From Salisapilia sapeloensis (taxonomy: Eukaryota; Oomycota; Peronosporomycetes; Peronosporales; Salisapiliaceae), in contig JAADVB010000018.1 of assembly GCA_023334545.1 (NCBI GenBank), positions 62,001-126,000 of the forward strand: DNA of 64,000 bases, in the 5' to 3' direction. The notes beneath the pieces were generated by a model. The model worked only from the letters and a program-made list of their open reading frames with translations, made no database searches and was not told the origin of the DNA. Of this stretch, positions 23,199-33,315 are shown in pieces. Every line of letters begins with the position of its first letter. Position 1 is the first letter of the stretch. The position numbers and the translations under genes are program-made.

Positions 23199-25690
23199 TT
23201 AGCAAGCAATGCAACCACAAAATAGTTTCTGCTTCGGTGGCTGCGGGTCCATGTCGCCTGCTTCGACAGTTTGTCCAGCATACGAGCTCTCGACTCCACA
23301 TAGCGTCGCGTGTAGGGACGCTAGTGTCGTGTTTTCATGGTATAATATCTCTTCCGGTACTTGGACTTGGTACTTTTGGTTGATGATCCCTTGAAGCTGC
23401 GTCAGTGCCATCGAATCCATGCCCATTTGCTGCAAAGGAGTCTCTGCTCTAATGTTTGACTCTTCGACTTGCAATTGCTCCGCCAGTTCCGATCGTAAAA
23501 AGTTGAACACTTCATCCGGTGAAGCGTTCGAAATGACATGCGCCATAGATGGATTCGTCGGGGCAGGAGGCGGCTCAGTACCTCCTTGCTCACCACTGTC
23601 ATTGTCATCCTCTGAAAAGCTTCCAATCATGTCTTCATTACGATAGATCTCGTCCAATTCCTTCATCATCATGGCTTTCTTACATCTCGAACGCGAGATC
23701 TTCCCGCTCGTCGTCTTTGGAATCGTACGTGGTTTTACAAGGATGATCAACGTGACTTGAACACCATGCTCTTTCGAGATAGCAGACCGAATTTTACCAC
23801 ACAAACTAGCTTTATGCTGGATCGAAGGGTCTCGCAACTCACTTACAATCGCTAGTTTCTCACTATCATCCTCATCTCCTGGACTCGAGTAAGAGAACGC
23901 AGCTGTGCAGCCTGGACGTAGCTCTTCATGATTTTCACTCGTCGCTTCGAGGTCTTGTGGGTAGTGGTTTCTACCTCGAATGATCACGAGATCTTTCATT
24001 CGACCACAGATGAAGAGCTCGTTCTTGTACATGACACCGAGATCTCCAGTGCGTAGGAAGCGATCGCTCGAATCGGACAATGCGGCATGGAAGGTCTGGT
24101 CCGAGATCTCTTTCATCTCGTCGCCAAAGTAGCCTTGTGCCACTGAGTCACTGGAAATCCAGACTTCACCGACATGACCGTCCTCTACTTGGACACTTTC
24201 TTCTGAATTAACGATCCGAACGTCGATACCATGATCTTTCTTCGAAGGTACACCACACCCGACCATCTCCTTACCATTCTCCGGCGCATTTACTTCTTGG
24301 ATCTGATTATGTGTTTCTAAAGTTACTGGATCAACGTATAGAGTCTCTTTTCCACCGCCACAGACGTAGACTGTATGTTCTGCTAGTCCATACGTCGGTT
24401 TAATCACGTCTTCCGGTAGTCCGTAGGGCATAAAAGCCTTATAGAACGCACTCATCGCTTCCTTCTGAATCGGTTCAGCGCCATTGATCATATGCCGGAC
24501 ACTAGACAAATCGATTTGCTTATCTCTTAGATTCGCAGTTTTCCGAGCACACAAGTGGTAAGCAAAGTTTGGTGCTTGGAGGTGCGTTGCTTTGTGTTTT
24601 GAAATGAGTTCAATCCATAGCATCGGATTCTTAATGAAAGAGAAAGGAGAAAGGTAGACGCCTGTGCCACCATTAAAGATTGTGCCGAGATACGCGCCGA
24701 TGAGACCCATGTCATGGTATTGTGGTAACCAGGAGACGACGACTGTGTCTCGACCGGCGTGGAGGGCGGAGGTAATGCTTTTTAAATTGTGATTCAAGTT
24801 TGCATGGGAAAGCACGACTCCTTTCGGAGCAGATGTACTTCCGGAAGTGTACTGAAGGAAGGCAGTGTTGTGGGTATCGACTTCTGGGATGGCAATGTCG
24901 ATGGATTTGGACGTGAGATTGTCCGACACGATCCATTTCAGGTCCTCTGGCCACGGGAGGTTGGCTGAGAAAGATACCTTTTGCTTAATTGCAGAGATCT
25001 GCTTCACGTGGTAGTAAGTCGATGTGGTCAGAGCGATCGACGGCTGGCAGTTTTGAACGACTGCGACGAACATATTAATATCTTTCTTCATCTTTCGTGG
25101 ATCTATACGAATAGAGGTTTAGTATATAGGATAAGACGATGGTGTAGAAGGGATGAACCTGGAGGATAGACTGGAACGGCTACGACGCCAGCTCGTAGAC
25201 AAGCCAAGAAGGCGACGATGAATTCGAGACCAGGAGGATAAACGAGGACGACACGATCCCCTTGCTTTAAGCCGAGACTAATATACGAGGTCTATTAGGC
25301 TGTCAAGTAGTAGTTTATGCTTGTATTGTACCCTTTCGGATGGTCCGAGGCAGGAGTGACGAGAAGCGCTGCTAATGTCTGGACTTGTTTGTTTAAATCC
25401 TACCATAGACAGCGAGAATATTGAGCTATACAATGGAAGGAATGTATATGATAAATAGGTACCGAGCATGTGAGGGACGAGGTGGTTTTGCCATTGTCGT
25501 CGACGAACGTCAGGAGTGTCTATACCGAACACCATGTCAAATTAGCTTTTTCCATCCTTTTACTCTGAACTAAACACAGAGGTTTCGCTAGTAACTGCTA
25601 GAGTCATGCAGCAATACACATGTAGCTTTAACGCACCTTGGATGGTGTCTCCGTGGCCCAAGCCTCTAATCGCTGGAGTAGTTCCGACAT
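23199..25690 (-). CDS. Fatty-acyl-AMP ligase (FAAL-type) fused to an acyl carrier domain
   Basis: Five exons on the minus strand: 25690-25637, 25519-25463, 25399-25332, 25277-25159 and 25102-23199, giving 733 aa. The splices rebuild a full FAAL N-terminus (TFVDDNGKTTSSLT, GLKQGDRVVLVYPPGLEF, AGVVAVPVYPP). Adenylation motifs are present: LQYTSGSTSAPKGVVLSH, WLPQYHDMGLIGAYLG, PTYGLAEHTVYVCGG, FLRTGDLGV and KDLVIIRGRNHYPQDLE, the last typical of FAALs. A carrier domain follows with MGMDSMALTQL, whose Ser (about 663) would take phosphopantetheine. The protein should activate a fatty acid as acyl-AMP and load it on its own carrier. No PKS/NRPS follows. The C-terminus ends FCGCIAC, which could be lipidated. 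FAAL-carrier didomains are best known from bacteria; transfer is possible but unproven. Confidence 0.9.
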
Positions 25691-25930
25691 ACTCGAATCG
25701 GAATGCTAGAATGGGTGCGAAGCTGACTTCCCACACCACTTGGGTTCAGTATGGTCGAACGTCTGTCGAAAGTGTAACTGCTACGTTTCAAAAAAGTTAT
25801 AATTAGCCGCATCTGCGGACACTTATCTTCGGACTCTATCTACTGCCGATCTACGTCCACTTTCCCATCCACCTTTGTACCTTTAGCTCACGTATACTAG
25901 TGGGAAGGTATCGAAAGAGGCTGAGTCAAG
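25691..25930. promoter_or_regulatory. Divergent intergenic region between FAAL-ACP and LIS1 genes
   Basis: 240 bp separate the two start codons, so both 5' UTRs and promoters must lie here. No specific element can be assigned. A frame on the plus strand crosses the region but is not protein-like. Confidence 0.4.
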
Positions 25931-27534
25931 ATGGTACTAACGGAGAAGCAACGACAAGACTTGTACGTAGTGCTACGTTGATTTAGAACGGACATTTGTA
26001 TGCACCGTGAAGGAATGATCTTGTTCATATGCTTTTGGAATGATAGACATCAATCGATATTGGCGTATATGACTTCCATGGGTGATCAGTTCCATGCTTC
26101 TGTTGTGGCGTTTGCGAAAGAAGCAGGCTTGAATCCAGACAAACATCGTACGTGTCGAAAATCACCATTTCAACGAGTCTTGCGTGGTACTGACATGTTC
26201 ATGTGTGACTTGTATAGCTGCAAACAATGCAACAGGGACGCTAGAAAAAAAATGGACTAGTGTCATCCGATTACAGCGCAAAGTCATGGAGTTAGAGCAG
26301 GAGGTACAATACCTAAGTGAACAGTCGAAACTGAATGGAGTCATCAGTCGTCGAGATGTCCTCGGTGCCAACCAAAGGGAGCTCCTACCTCATTCCCCCG
26401 CGACATTCTCCTTGCAAGCTCATCGAGGCCCCATTACAGTACGTAGTGACCTCCTTATGAGCGTCTACGGAGGCTCCTATCGGGTTGAGTACTAAAGTAT
26501 GCTTGGTAGGACGTTGCTTTCCATCCTGTGTTTAGTATCTTTGCATCTGCAAGCGAAGACGCGACGATCAAGATCTGGGATTTTGAGACGGGCGAGTTTG
26601 AACGGAGTTTAAAAGGACATACGAATACCGTCCACGGTCTTGCGTTCAATCGTTCTGGTACTTTGTTAGCTTCTGCGTCGTCTGACATGAGCATCAAGAT
26701 CTGGGACTTCCATTCTGATACACGGTATGAATGTCTACGTACGCTTCGAGGTCATGATCATCATGTCTCTTGCGTCCGTTTCTCTCCTTCTGACGAGACC
26801 GATCGATTGTACTCGAGTAGTCGAGATCAAACGATTAAAGAGTGGGAAGTATCTACTGGCTTTTGTGTTCGAACGATAAGTACGAACGATTGGATACGTG
26901 ACTTGAGTGTCAGTGACGATGGCAAGTACTTGTCTGGAGGTGGAAATGACCATCAGATCGACGTGTACGAGACGAGGAAGTGGAGTGTGATGCAGACTCT
27001 AAAGGGACATGAACATGTCATTGAGTCCGTCTGCTTCGCATCGAATAAAGTAGCGAAGCAGATATCCAAGTTGCATTCGAAACAACTATCAGGTGCCCAT
27101 GACGCGCACTTCGCGTCGGAGGAATCGCCAACGATCGAGGAAGGACGGTATCAAGATGATGTACGAGAGAATCAGTTCGTCTTAACTGCTTCGAGAGACC
27201 GGAGCGTTCGGTTGTGGGAAGTGGTGCATGGTACGCTCTTGATGACGTTCACGAGTCATGAGAATTGGGTCAAAAGCGCGAGGTTTCATGCCAGTGGCAA
27301 GTACGTGATCAGTATTGGCGATGAAAGGACGATCCGAGTGTTTGAGATTGAGGTAGGCCGTGTACTGTAGTAGGAATGGTAGGATACTGACGTTGGATGT
27401 AGACAGGAAGATGCGTTCGGACGTTAGATGAGGTGCATGACCACTTGCCAACGGCATTGGATGTCCATCCGACCTTGCCGTTGGTCCTTTCGGGTGGATT
27501 GGATCACTTGGTGAACGTGTGGGAGTGTGATTAA
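25931..27534 (+). CDS. LIS1 / PAFAH1B1-type dynein regulator (LisH, coiled coil, WD40)
   Basis: Five exons: 25931-25962, 26047-26147, 26218-26438, 26510-27352 and 27403-27534, giving 442 aa, with all joins in frame. Parts in order: [11 protein letters not shown] and [18 protein letters not shown] form the LisH motif (about 1-45). [20 protein letters not shown] is the characteristic LIS1 coiled coil (about 55-90). A seven-bladed WD40 propeller follows, starting [20 protein letters not shown] and including [13 protein letters not shown] and [18 protein letters not shown], ending [21 protein letters not shown] linker insertion ([18 protein letters not shown]) makes it slightly longer than the usual about 410 aa. 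LIS1 dimers bind the dynein motor and regulate its force and transport, hence nuclear positioning and flagellar or microtubule traffic. Confidence 0.95.
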
Positions 27535-27811
27535 AAGAATCGAATAAAGAAATTCTGTCAGATGGATGCTTGGTCGATACAAGTCTGGTAGGAAGAGGAG
27601 GAAAGACGAATGCAACGTGTACCTGGTGTTTGCTCATCGAAAGAATGACAATATTACCGCTTACGAGCCCTTCCTACTCAAAGCAAAGTCGGTCTATGAA
27701 CGACCTCCTACTTTCTCCACTTGTCCTCGAGGCTTTTCTTTGCATTGAAAGCCTGGATGATGCCTGCAATCTGGACCTCGACCGTCAAGTGGAGTGAGCT
27801 CGTGATGGCGC

Positions 27812-28073
27812 TTACCTCAAGCGGCGAGCCTCACGCTCCCACTCGAGGAGGCACAGGATGTCACCCTCACGCACTGGACCCTTGACGTTACGGATGATTT
27901 TGCGCTTGTCGTCCTGGAGGAACTCGACACGCACTTGCGTCACGTTACCCGTGTTGCCCGTACGGCCTAGGACGTTGACCACCTTGGCCAGCATGTAGTC
28001 GCGTTGAGCATCCTATTGCCATACATGAATACCTCTTCACATGGGGTCATACGAGTATAGGATCATCTACCAT
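27812..28073 (-). CDS. RPS28: 40S ribosomal protein S28 (eS28)
   Basis: 67 aa. Exon 2 (28012-27812) encodes [30 protein letters not shown] and the highly conserved [16 protein letters not shown] tail ending EREARRLR. The start codon appears to be alone on the first coding exon: ATG at 28073-28071 followed directly by a GTAGATG donor, with the acceptor at 28013, giving M-DAQRDYML. This matches the family length (about 65-69 aa). An internal Met start would be 8 residues short. The protein sits near the mRNA exit channel of the small subunit. Confidence 0.93.
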
Positions 28074-28356
28074 AGTTGTTGTTAGAAGAGTTGTAGAGCG
28101 GCGATGAGGCTTACTTTCTGATGGAAATGGCTCGACCAGCCAGCGTTGCGCTTCCACCCGTTTTAAATTTCGAACCGAGCGGATTCATTACGAAACTTTG
28201 GATAAATTACAGAGACAATCCTCTTGATTTAAGTATAGTTGATATGAAAGGCTTCGATAAGCCAATGAAAGGAATGTTGCAACTGTAAAGAACCAAGCAC
28301 TGATGCTGACGAGGTTATATTTCAGACAAGAGTTGCGGACAGAAAATGGAGGTAGC

Positions 28357-30116
28357 TCATGTTGATCCGAACTTGGATTGCCACTGCTTGTACTTGCGTT
28401 GCCATAAGCTAGTGGATGGTTTTGTCTTATCGAGAGCTTGTGCCAAGTCATTTGGCTGGACTTTTTCTAATAAATCTTGCCAATTATGCACTGGAATGGT
28501 AGTTAGTATATGCAATGTTGCTTTCATCAATACGAATACGTACCTGCGTCTCCTACTTGATTATTTCCGTTATTACTCCCACTTTCTAAAGTTTCAATTT
28601 GATGCATGAGTCGACGTACTGGCATCATGCATGTCTCTTTTGCGACTAGCTTTAAATCTGCACCAGAGTAGCCTTCGGTCGATGTCACAGCCACCTCCAC
28701 GTCAAAGTCGGTCGATACATACGGCTCAAGCAATGTATGCAAAAGCACTCTTCTTGCATCTGGTGAAGGCAAGTCAACTAAAACTCTCTTCTCAAGTCGG
28801 CGTAGCATGGCAGCGTCTAATTCCCATGGAATGTTACTCGCCGCAAGCACGAACACGACATCATCTGTCTTAGTTAATCCGTCCATTTGAATCAGAAGTT
28901 CTGTTTTCATACGCCTACTGGCTTCGTGCTCTTGACCTCCCCCTCCACTCTCACGTTGACCCATGATCGAATCAATTTCGTCAAGAAAGATAGTCGACGG
29001 CGCGTGATACCTGGCTAGCTCGAATAGTAATCGAATAAGCTTTTCCGAGTCCCCTCGATATTTACTTACTATGGATGATGCCGAAATGTTAAAAAATGTT
29101 GTTTGGCACTCGGTTGCCACGGCCTTTGCCAGCATTGTCTTTCCGTTGCCTGGTGGACCGTAGAGTAAAATGCCACACCAAGGGGACAAGAGACCAGAAA
29201 ACAATTCAGGGTATCTGAGTGGCATTACGACAGCTTCTTTTAATAAACGTTTAGTTTCGTCCAGTCCAACAACATCCTCCCATCGAACGTTTGGGTTTTG
29301 CTGGAATATTTCTCGGGTGATGGTTTCAGCGAGAGGTTTGAGCTCGGTGTCGAGAAATGCTGTTGGCAATGGCTTCAGAAGTCGTTCTTCTACAGACTCA
29401 CTTTTGTTATCTTCTTTTGCTTGCTTCTTTGTGCTGGATGTGTTTGTTGGCTTGTAACCCACAAGTCCCAAATCTGGACCATCCGCTTCCTGCTCTTCGG
29501 GTGGTGTCTGTTTCGAGGGCGCCGTGGTTTTGCTCGGTATATGCCGGGTCGATCCAGACGCATTGGTGCTACTCGAACTTATCGCCTTAATAGCTACGTT
29601 TGATTCGACACGTGCTTCTGATGGCATATTAGGGGAGCTATACTCATTTCTTTTCCTTCGATTTTCTCTCGCGACTGCTTTCTTGTCTCCAACCGATTTT
29701 GCACGCTCGTGATCTTCTGGCGATAGTCGTCGAACTAGCTTTGGCTTTTTACCGAATTTCACCTCTTCATACTCTTCATATTCCTATACGAGTGATGTCA
29801 TGCTCTATTTTAATTATGTGAAAAAGTGATGACGACATACCTGAACAATTCGCAAGAGGTCAAGATTATCAACCACCTCAAACTTAGAGATCGCAACTCC
29901 TGCTTCTTGCTGCAGTCGTTCAGCTGTTTGCAGATACCCATTCTCGGCACAGTAATGCTGCATTAGAATCAGTACATTGCGCTTGCGCTCAATTAATCTC
30001 TTTTCTTCCTAGCATTCGACAAATCAATATCTTTGATATAAATCAAAGTTTCTAGAAGAATTAAATACAGCTAAACGACTCTCATTCTGCGCTTTCAGCT
30101 GCATTAAACCACTCAT
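28357..30116 (-). CDS. KATNAL2: Katanin p60 catalytic subunit A-like 2 (LisH + AAA ATPase)
   Basis: Four exons on the minus strand: 30116-30069, 30008-29841, 29783-28544 and 28490-28357, giving 529 aa (human KATNAL2 is about 538). The N-terminal LisH region is [20 protein letters not shown], followed by [21 protein letters not shown] Ser/Lys-rich linker leads to the AAA domain: [20 protein letters not shown], Walker [14 protein letters not shown], Walker [17 protein letters not shown], sensor 1 [20 protein letters not shown] (arginine fingers nearby) and the SGADL helix. The last exon restores the meiotic-clade end [26 protein letters not shown]. It acts in ATP-driven microtubule severing, with ciliary and flagellar roles in other eukaryotes. 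It is divergent with the dynein LC8 gene (207 bp between starts). Confidence 0.95.
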
Positions 30117-30323
30117 CTTGATACTTTAGATGTTGGGACAGATTGACAAGTCAGGTTGGAATCATGAAGGACAAAATGGGCGTTTCATGTCTGTGGAAAG
30201 TCAGACTAGAAGTATTCATATGCGACTCTTGCGATCGACACTGCTATATCCATTTTAAATTGTTAAGCAACAGCATATAGCTTTCTAAAGAATACCTGTG
30301 CATCGAGATCTACCACAGATAGG

Positions 30324-30632
30324 ATGGCAACGGAAGTAAGTGAACAGGAATACCGAAAGATTTCGTCTCGACCTCACCTCAAGCACAATGACATGACATC
30401 CGAATTGTGCACGGAAGCACTTGAAATCGTGACGATGGCGTGTGACAAGCACGTTCCGATGAAGAACTATGAAGCTGCAGCGCAGCTCATCAAACAGAGT
30501 ATGGACAAGAAATTTGGTGCATCTTGGCACTGTTTTATCGGCGAAGGCTACGGATTCGACATCAGCTACCAACAACGACACATGCTGTATCTATACGTTG
30601 GTGAGATCGGCGTACTCATTTTCAAGTGCTGA
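30324..30632 (+). CDS. Dynein light chain, LC8 (DYNLL) family
   Basis: 102 aa in one exon, slightly longer than the typical 89 aa because of an N-terminal extension (MATEVSEQEYRKISSRPHLK). The LC8 fold is plain: ALEIVTMACDKH, AAAQLIKQSMDKKFGASWHC, then GEGYGFDISYQQRHMLYLY and GEIGVLIFKC. The last stretches form the dimer interface and the partner-binding groove strand. LC8 is a hub in cytoplasmic and axonemal dynein and many other complexes. Shares a 207-bp divergent upstream region with the katanin-like gene. Confidence 0.93.
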   Translation: MATEVSEQEYRKISSRPHLKHNDMTSELCTEALEIVTMACDKHVPMKNYEAAAQLIKQSMDKKFGASWHCFIGEGYGFDISYQQRHMLYLYVGEIGVLIFKC

Positions 30633-30912
30633 TCAGTTCCACCATTTTCGTTAAGGAAACGAACTATAGCAGAGAGGATAAATTTCTATCAAATGAATGT
30701 GACTTGGAGATCGATTGTTCTGCTGTGTTGTCATCAACTTCATTCTTATCAATATCCTTTGGGCGAGCTATACTTGACGCTGATACAAGACAAGAATACG
30801 TGAATTCTGTATTTGCGAAGCGAATCGTTTTCGTTATGCTACACTCCAAATGTCTTGCTATGACTCTACTTGTGGTAAATAAATAGCGGACCAAGATGTT
30901 CCTGCACTACGA

Positions 30913-31248
30913 CTAGACAGCAACAGCTTCTCTGCTTTCGTCCAAACCCTTGGTTTGTTGCATCTCCCGTCTAATTCGTTCCTTAATCTCGCGATCGGAA
31001 TCGATCGTCAGCTCCGCTGCTTCTGGTTGCGACTTGATAATACAACGACGTACTCCTTTGATCAGAATCAGCAGAATAAGTACTCCAGCATAGCATCCAG
31101 CCGCAAGATAACAATTTATTTCCGCTCTTTTTGCATCGGCTTTCAATCCCCGCACATACGTCGGTTCGAATCGAAAGACGAGTCCGAACAATGGTAAGAG
31201 AAGAGTACCTGCAGCTGATATTAGCGTCAAAGCCACTAGCTTACTCAT
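30913..31248 (-). CDS. Small two-TM protein, RNASEK-like (tentative)
   Basis: 111 aa with two hydrophobic helices, ALTLISAAGTLLLPLFGLVF (about 6-25) and AAGCYAGVLILLILI (about 49-63). The stretch EINCYLAAGCYAGVLIL recalls the second helix of RNASEK (ribonuclease kappa), a small V-ATPase-associated protein. The size is close to RNASEK (about 100-140 aa). The C-terminal tail is charged (DREIKERIRREMQQ). The call rests on one motif and topology, so a lineage-specific small membrane protein is equally possible. It lies 212 bp upstream (in transcription) of the choline transporter-like gene. Confidence 0.5.
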   Translation of the reverse strand: MSKLVALTLISAAGTLLLPLFGLVFRFEPTYVRGLKADAKRAEINCYLAAGCYAGVLILLILIKGVRRCIIKSQPEAAELTIDSDREIKERIRREMQQTKGLDESREAVAV

Positions 31249-31460
31249 TCTCGTAGCGAAACTTGTTTATGATGGAGACTGTACTGTCGACTTGGAAGGT
31301 TCTGAAGAGAGATCCGAGTCCAAGTACTCCGGAGCTCGTCTCATCCGTTTCAAGATAAAAGTGGGTTCATGATATTCTATAAGGTACGAATGATTTTTAT
31401 TTCTTATCGAAGATATATGTTGATTACTCTTCTACTATTGTGGTGGTTTATATTGGAAGT

Positions 31461-33128
31461 TTATACTGGAGATCTACCTTCATGGAAACTCTTGAGTTCC
31501 GTGACACGGACGAATCGATGGTAGATCAGCGGATGAAGCTGACTCAATCGCGTCGGGTGCTCCGCGAAGCATACAAATAACGTCTTAATCACTCCACCAA
31601 CGAGGTGCACAGCAATGGCTACTGCACTATAGCTCGCAACGAATGTGATGCCAGATACTAGTAGTGGCATGTCGACTTGAGTACCCATAGTTAAAAGAGC
31701 GATGGTTGCAATGAGACCGGCCCACCCATTGGAAATAAAGAAGAGCGATCGACTTGTTAGATCATCATCGACAATCGCTTCCACACCTCTTGCTTGCATC
31801 AACTGCCACGTATCATGTGCTGCAGCGTAGAATGGTTTGGAGTACCCCGCGATATGAGCGAAAGAATACTTGTGGTAGGACTTGATAAGGTGTTCTACTC
31901 GAGACGATCGAAGCCACGAGTACTTTTGTCGGATGGAAGACTCGTCTCGAGTCGCCCATCGAAGTACATTCCAGATGAAGTGGGAGAGCGGACAGATCAA
32001 CGATCCGATGCAGATGGACCCAAAAGATGTTGTGAGGGAGCACCGGAAGTAATGGAAGACGACGTGGCGATTCATAGAAGTGGGTTTGTGGAACCACATA
32101 GAGGATGGTGCTTCCTCATCTTCTGGTGGATCGATGTGGTCTGATACTTCAAGAGTGTCATCAGGTGACTCTTCTTCCTCCACTGCTTCGGTTTTGTTGT
32201 ACCAGATCATTGTTGTGCCTGCTACGACGACTGTGACGATATTTTTAAAGACGTTGGACGTCCAGTAGAAGTGAAAGTAGAGGTAGAGCATGCTGACTGA
32301 AAGAGGAGACACGCCATGGTCTGTGGTGATGGCTATGGTCGTACAGAGCCAAGAGACCCAAATCGTGTACACAACTAATACACCTGTGGATACAACTAGT
32401 AGAGCAGTATGGTCTAGTAGGACGTCCGTCACGAGATCGAAGAGGACGGCGACAAAATCGAAACCGGATTGGAACTTTACTTTCCATCCGAAATCGACTA
32501 GCACAACAAAGACGCCGATAATACCAATCGCAAGGGCTTCGTCACTAGTGTCAGCCGAGAGGAGAGATATGGTGAAGGATAAAAGACCGATGGAAGAGAA
32601 GGCGGTGGAAACGACGATTAATCGCTTCTTGCGACTCAATAAGAAGATCAGTTGCCATGTAATAGTAAAGAGGAGGCTCAAGACGGACAGCCAATGGAAG
32701 ATTAACGCAATGGAAGAAGCGTCGAGAGTTGGGAGAGCTCGATCATCTACTTCGACTTGGCCGAGTGGTATTTCGGTCTCGATGGTAGTAGATACTTTTG
32801 ACCGTTCTGGCAGAGAACGAATGTTTTTGGTTGCGAGGACTGCAATGATGATGTGAAGGATAAAGAGAAAGGTATAGACTTTATCACGGTATGTAGCTGG
32901 AGATGTGAGTGTCGGGAGAGGCCGATTGCCCTTGGGACTAGCTGCAGAAGATGGCAATAAATGGTCCTTGTCTTCGATGCTATCGTCATCTGTTGTCATT
33001 ATGACAGTCGGAGGTAGTGTCAAGTTCTGTAGAGCCGACCGCGGTGTCTGCACAGCTACTGGAACATCGTCCGTGACCTTTAGAACGTCCTTGTCGTCAT
33101 ACTCGTGAACATCCTCCGAGTCACTCAT
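31461..33128 (-). CDS. Choline transporter-like protein (SLC44/CTL, PNS1 family)
   Basis: 555 aa, single exon, about ten hydrophobic segments. The N-terminal about 80 residues are acidic and cytoplasmic, with SPATYRDKVYTFLFILHII opening TM1. Family signatures in the C-terminal half: SLTTSFGSICIGSLI, FSFAHIAGYSKPFYAAAHDT (here KYSFAHIAGYSKPF) and TLFVCFAEHP near the end. These match the plasma-membrane choline transporter domain. A long acidic insert (EEEESPDDTLEVSDHIDPPE) sits in the central loop, perhaps regulatory. Likely role: choline/ethanolamine transport at the plasma membrane, organelles or mitochondria. The start ATG (MSDSEDVHEYDD) faces an AT-rich divergent region. Confidence 0.88.
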   Translation of the reverse strand: MSDSEDVHEYDDKDVLKVTDDVPVAVQTPRSALQNLTLPPTVIMTTDDDSIEDKDHLLPSSAASPKGNRPLPTLTSPATYRDKVYTFLFILHIIIAVLATKNIRSLPERSKVSTTIETEIPLGQVEVDDRALPTLDASSIALIFHWLSVLSLLFTITWQLIFLLSRKKRLIVVSTAFSSIGLLSFTISLLSADTSDEALAIGIIGVFVVLVDFGWKVKFQSGFDFVAVLFDLVTDVLLDHTALLVVSTGVLVVYTIWVSWLCTTIAITTDHGVSPLSVSMLYLYFHFYWTSNVFKNIVTVVVAGTTMIWYNKTEAVEEEESPDDTLEVSDHIDPPEDEEAPSSMWFHKPTSMNRHVVFHYFRCSLTTSFGSICIGSLICPLSHFIWNVLRWATRDESSIRQKYSWLRSSRVEHLIKSYHKYSFAHIAGYSKPFYAAAHDTWQLMQARGVEAIVDDDLTSRSLFFISNGWAGLIATIALLTMGTQVDMPLLVSGITFVASYSAVAIAVHLVGGVIKTLFVCFAEHPTRLSQLHPLIYHRFVRVTELKSFHEGRSPV

Positions 33129-33315
33129 TGCGATTCCGATAGTGGCTTGCTAGCGATTTTAGTTGTTTGTATCCTTTTCGTATAAATAAATACAAAAATA
33201 TACTATATTTTAATATAATTTACTTCAAATGTATATACACATGGCTACTTTTGATACTCCTTGACACGAATACTCTAGCTTTTCATCTTTGGATCAGTAT
33301 TGGTTTTTCGTAGAC
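33129..33315. promoter_or_regulatory. AT-rich divergent promoter region
   Basis: 187 bp between the choline transporter-like start and the TMEM115-like start. Positions about 33176-33240 are strikingly AT-rich (runs such as AAATAAATACAAAAATATAC), unlike flanking coding DNA. This is consistent with a nucleosome-poor bidirectional promoter. No defined element can be named. Confidence 0.4.

Noticed and set aside
23209-23394. Plus-strand frames antisense to the FAAL-ACP gene
   Set aside because: They mirror the well-supported adenylation/carrier frame on the minus strand and have no independent signature.
31140-31170. GGTTCGAATC string resembling a tRNA T-arm
   Set aside because: It lies inside the coding frame of the small membrane protein and no acceptor stem, D-arm or anticodon arm can be folded around it.
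31794-32856. Plus-strand frames antisense to the choline transporter-like gene
   Set aside because: Shadows of the TM-rich minus-strand protein, which carries the family motifs.
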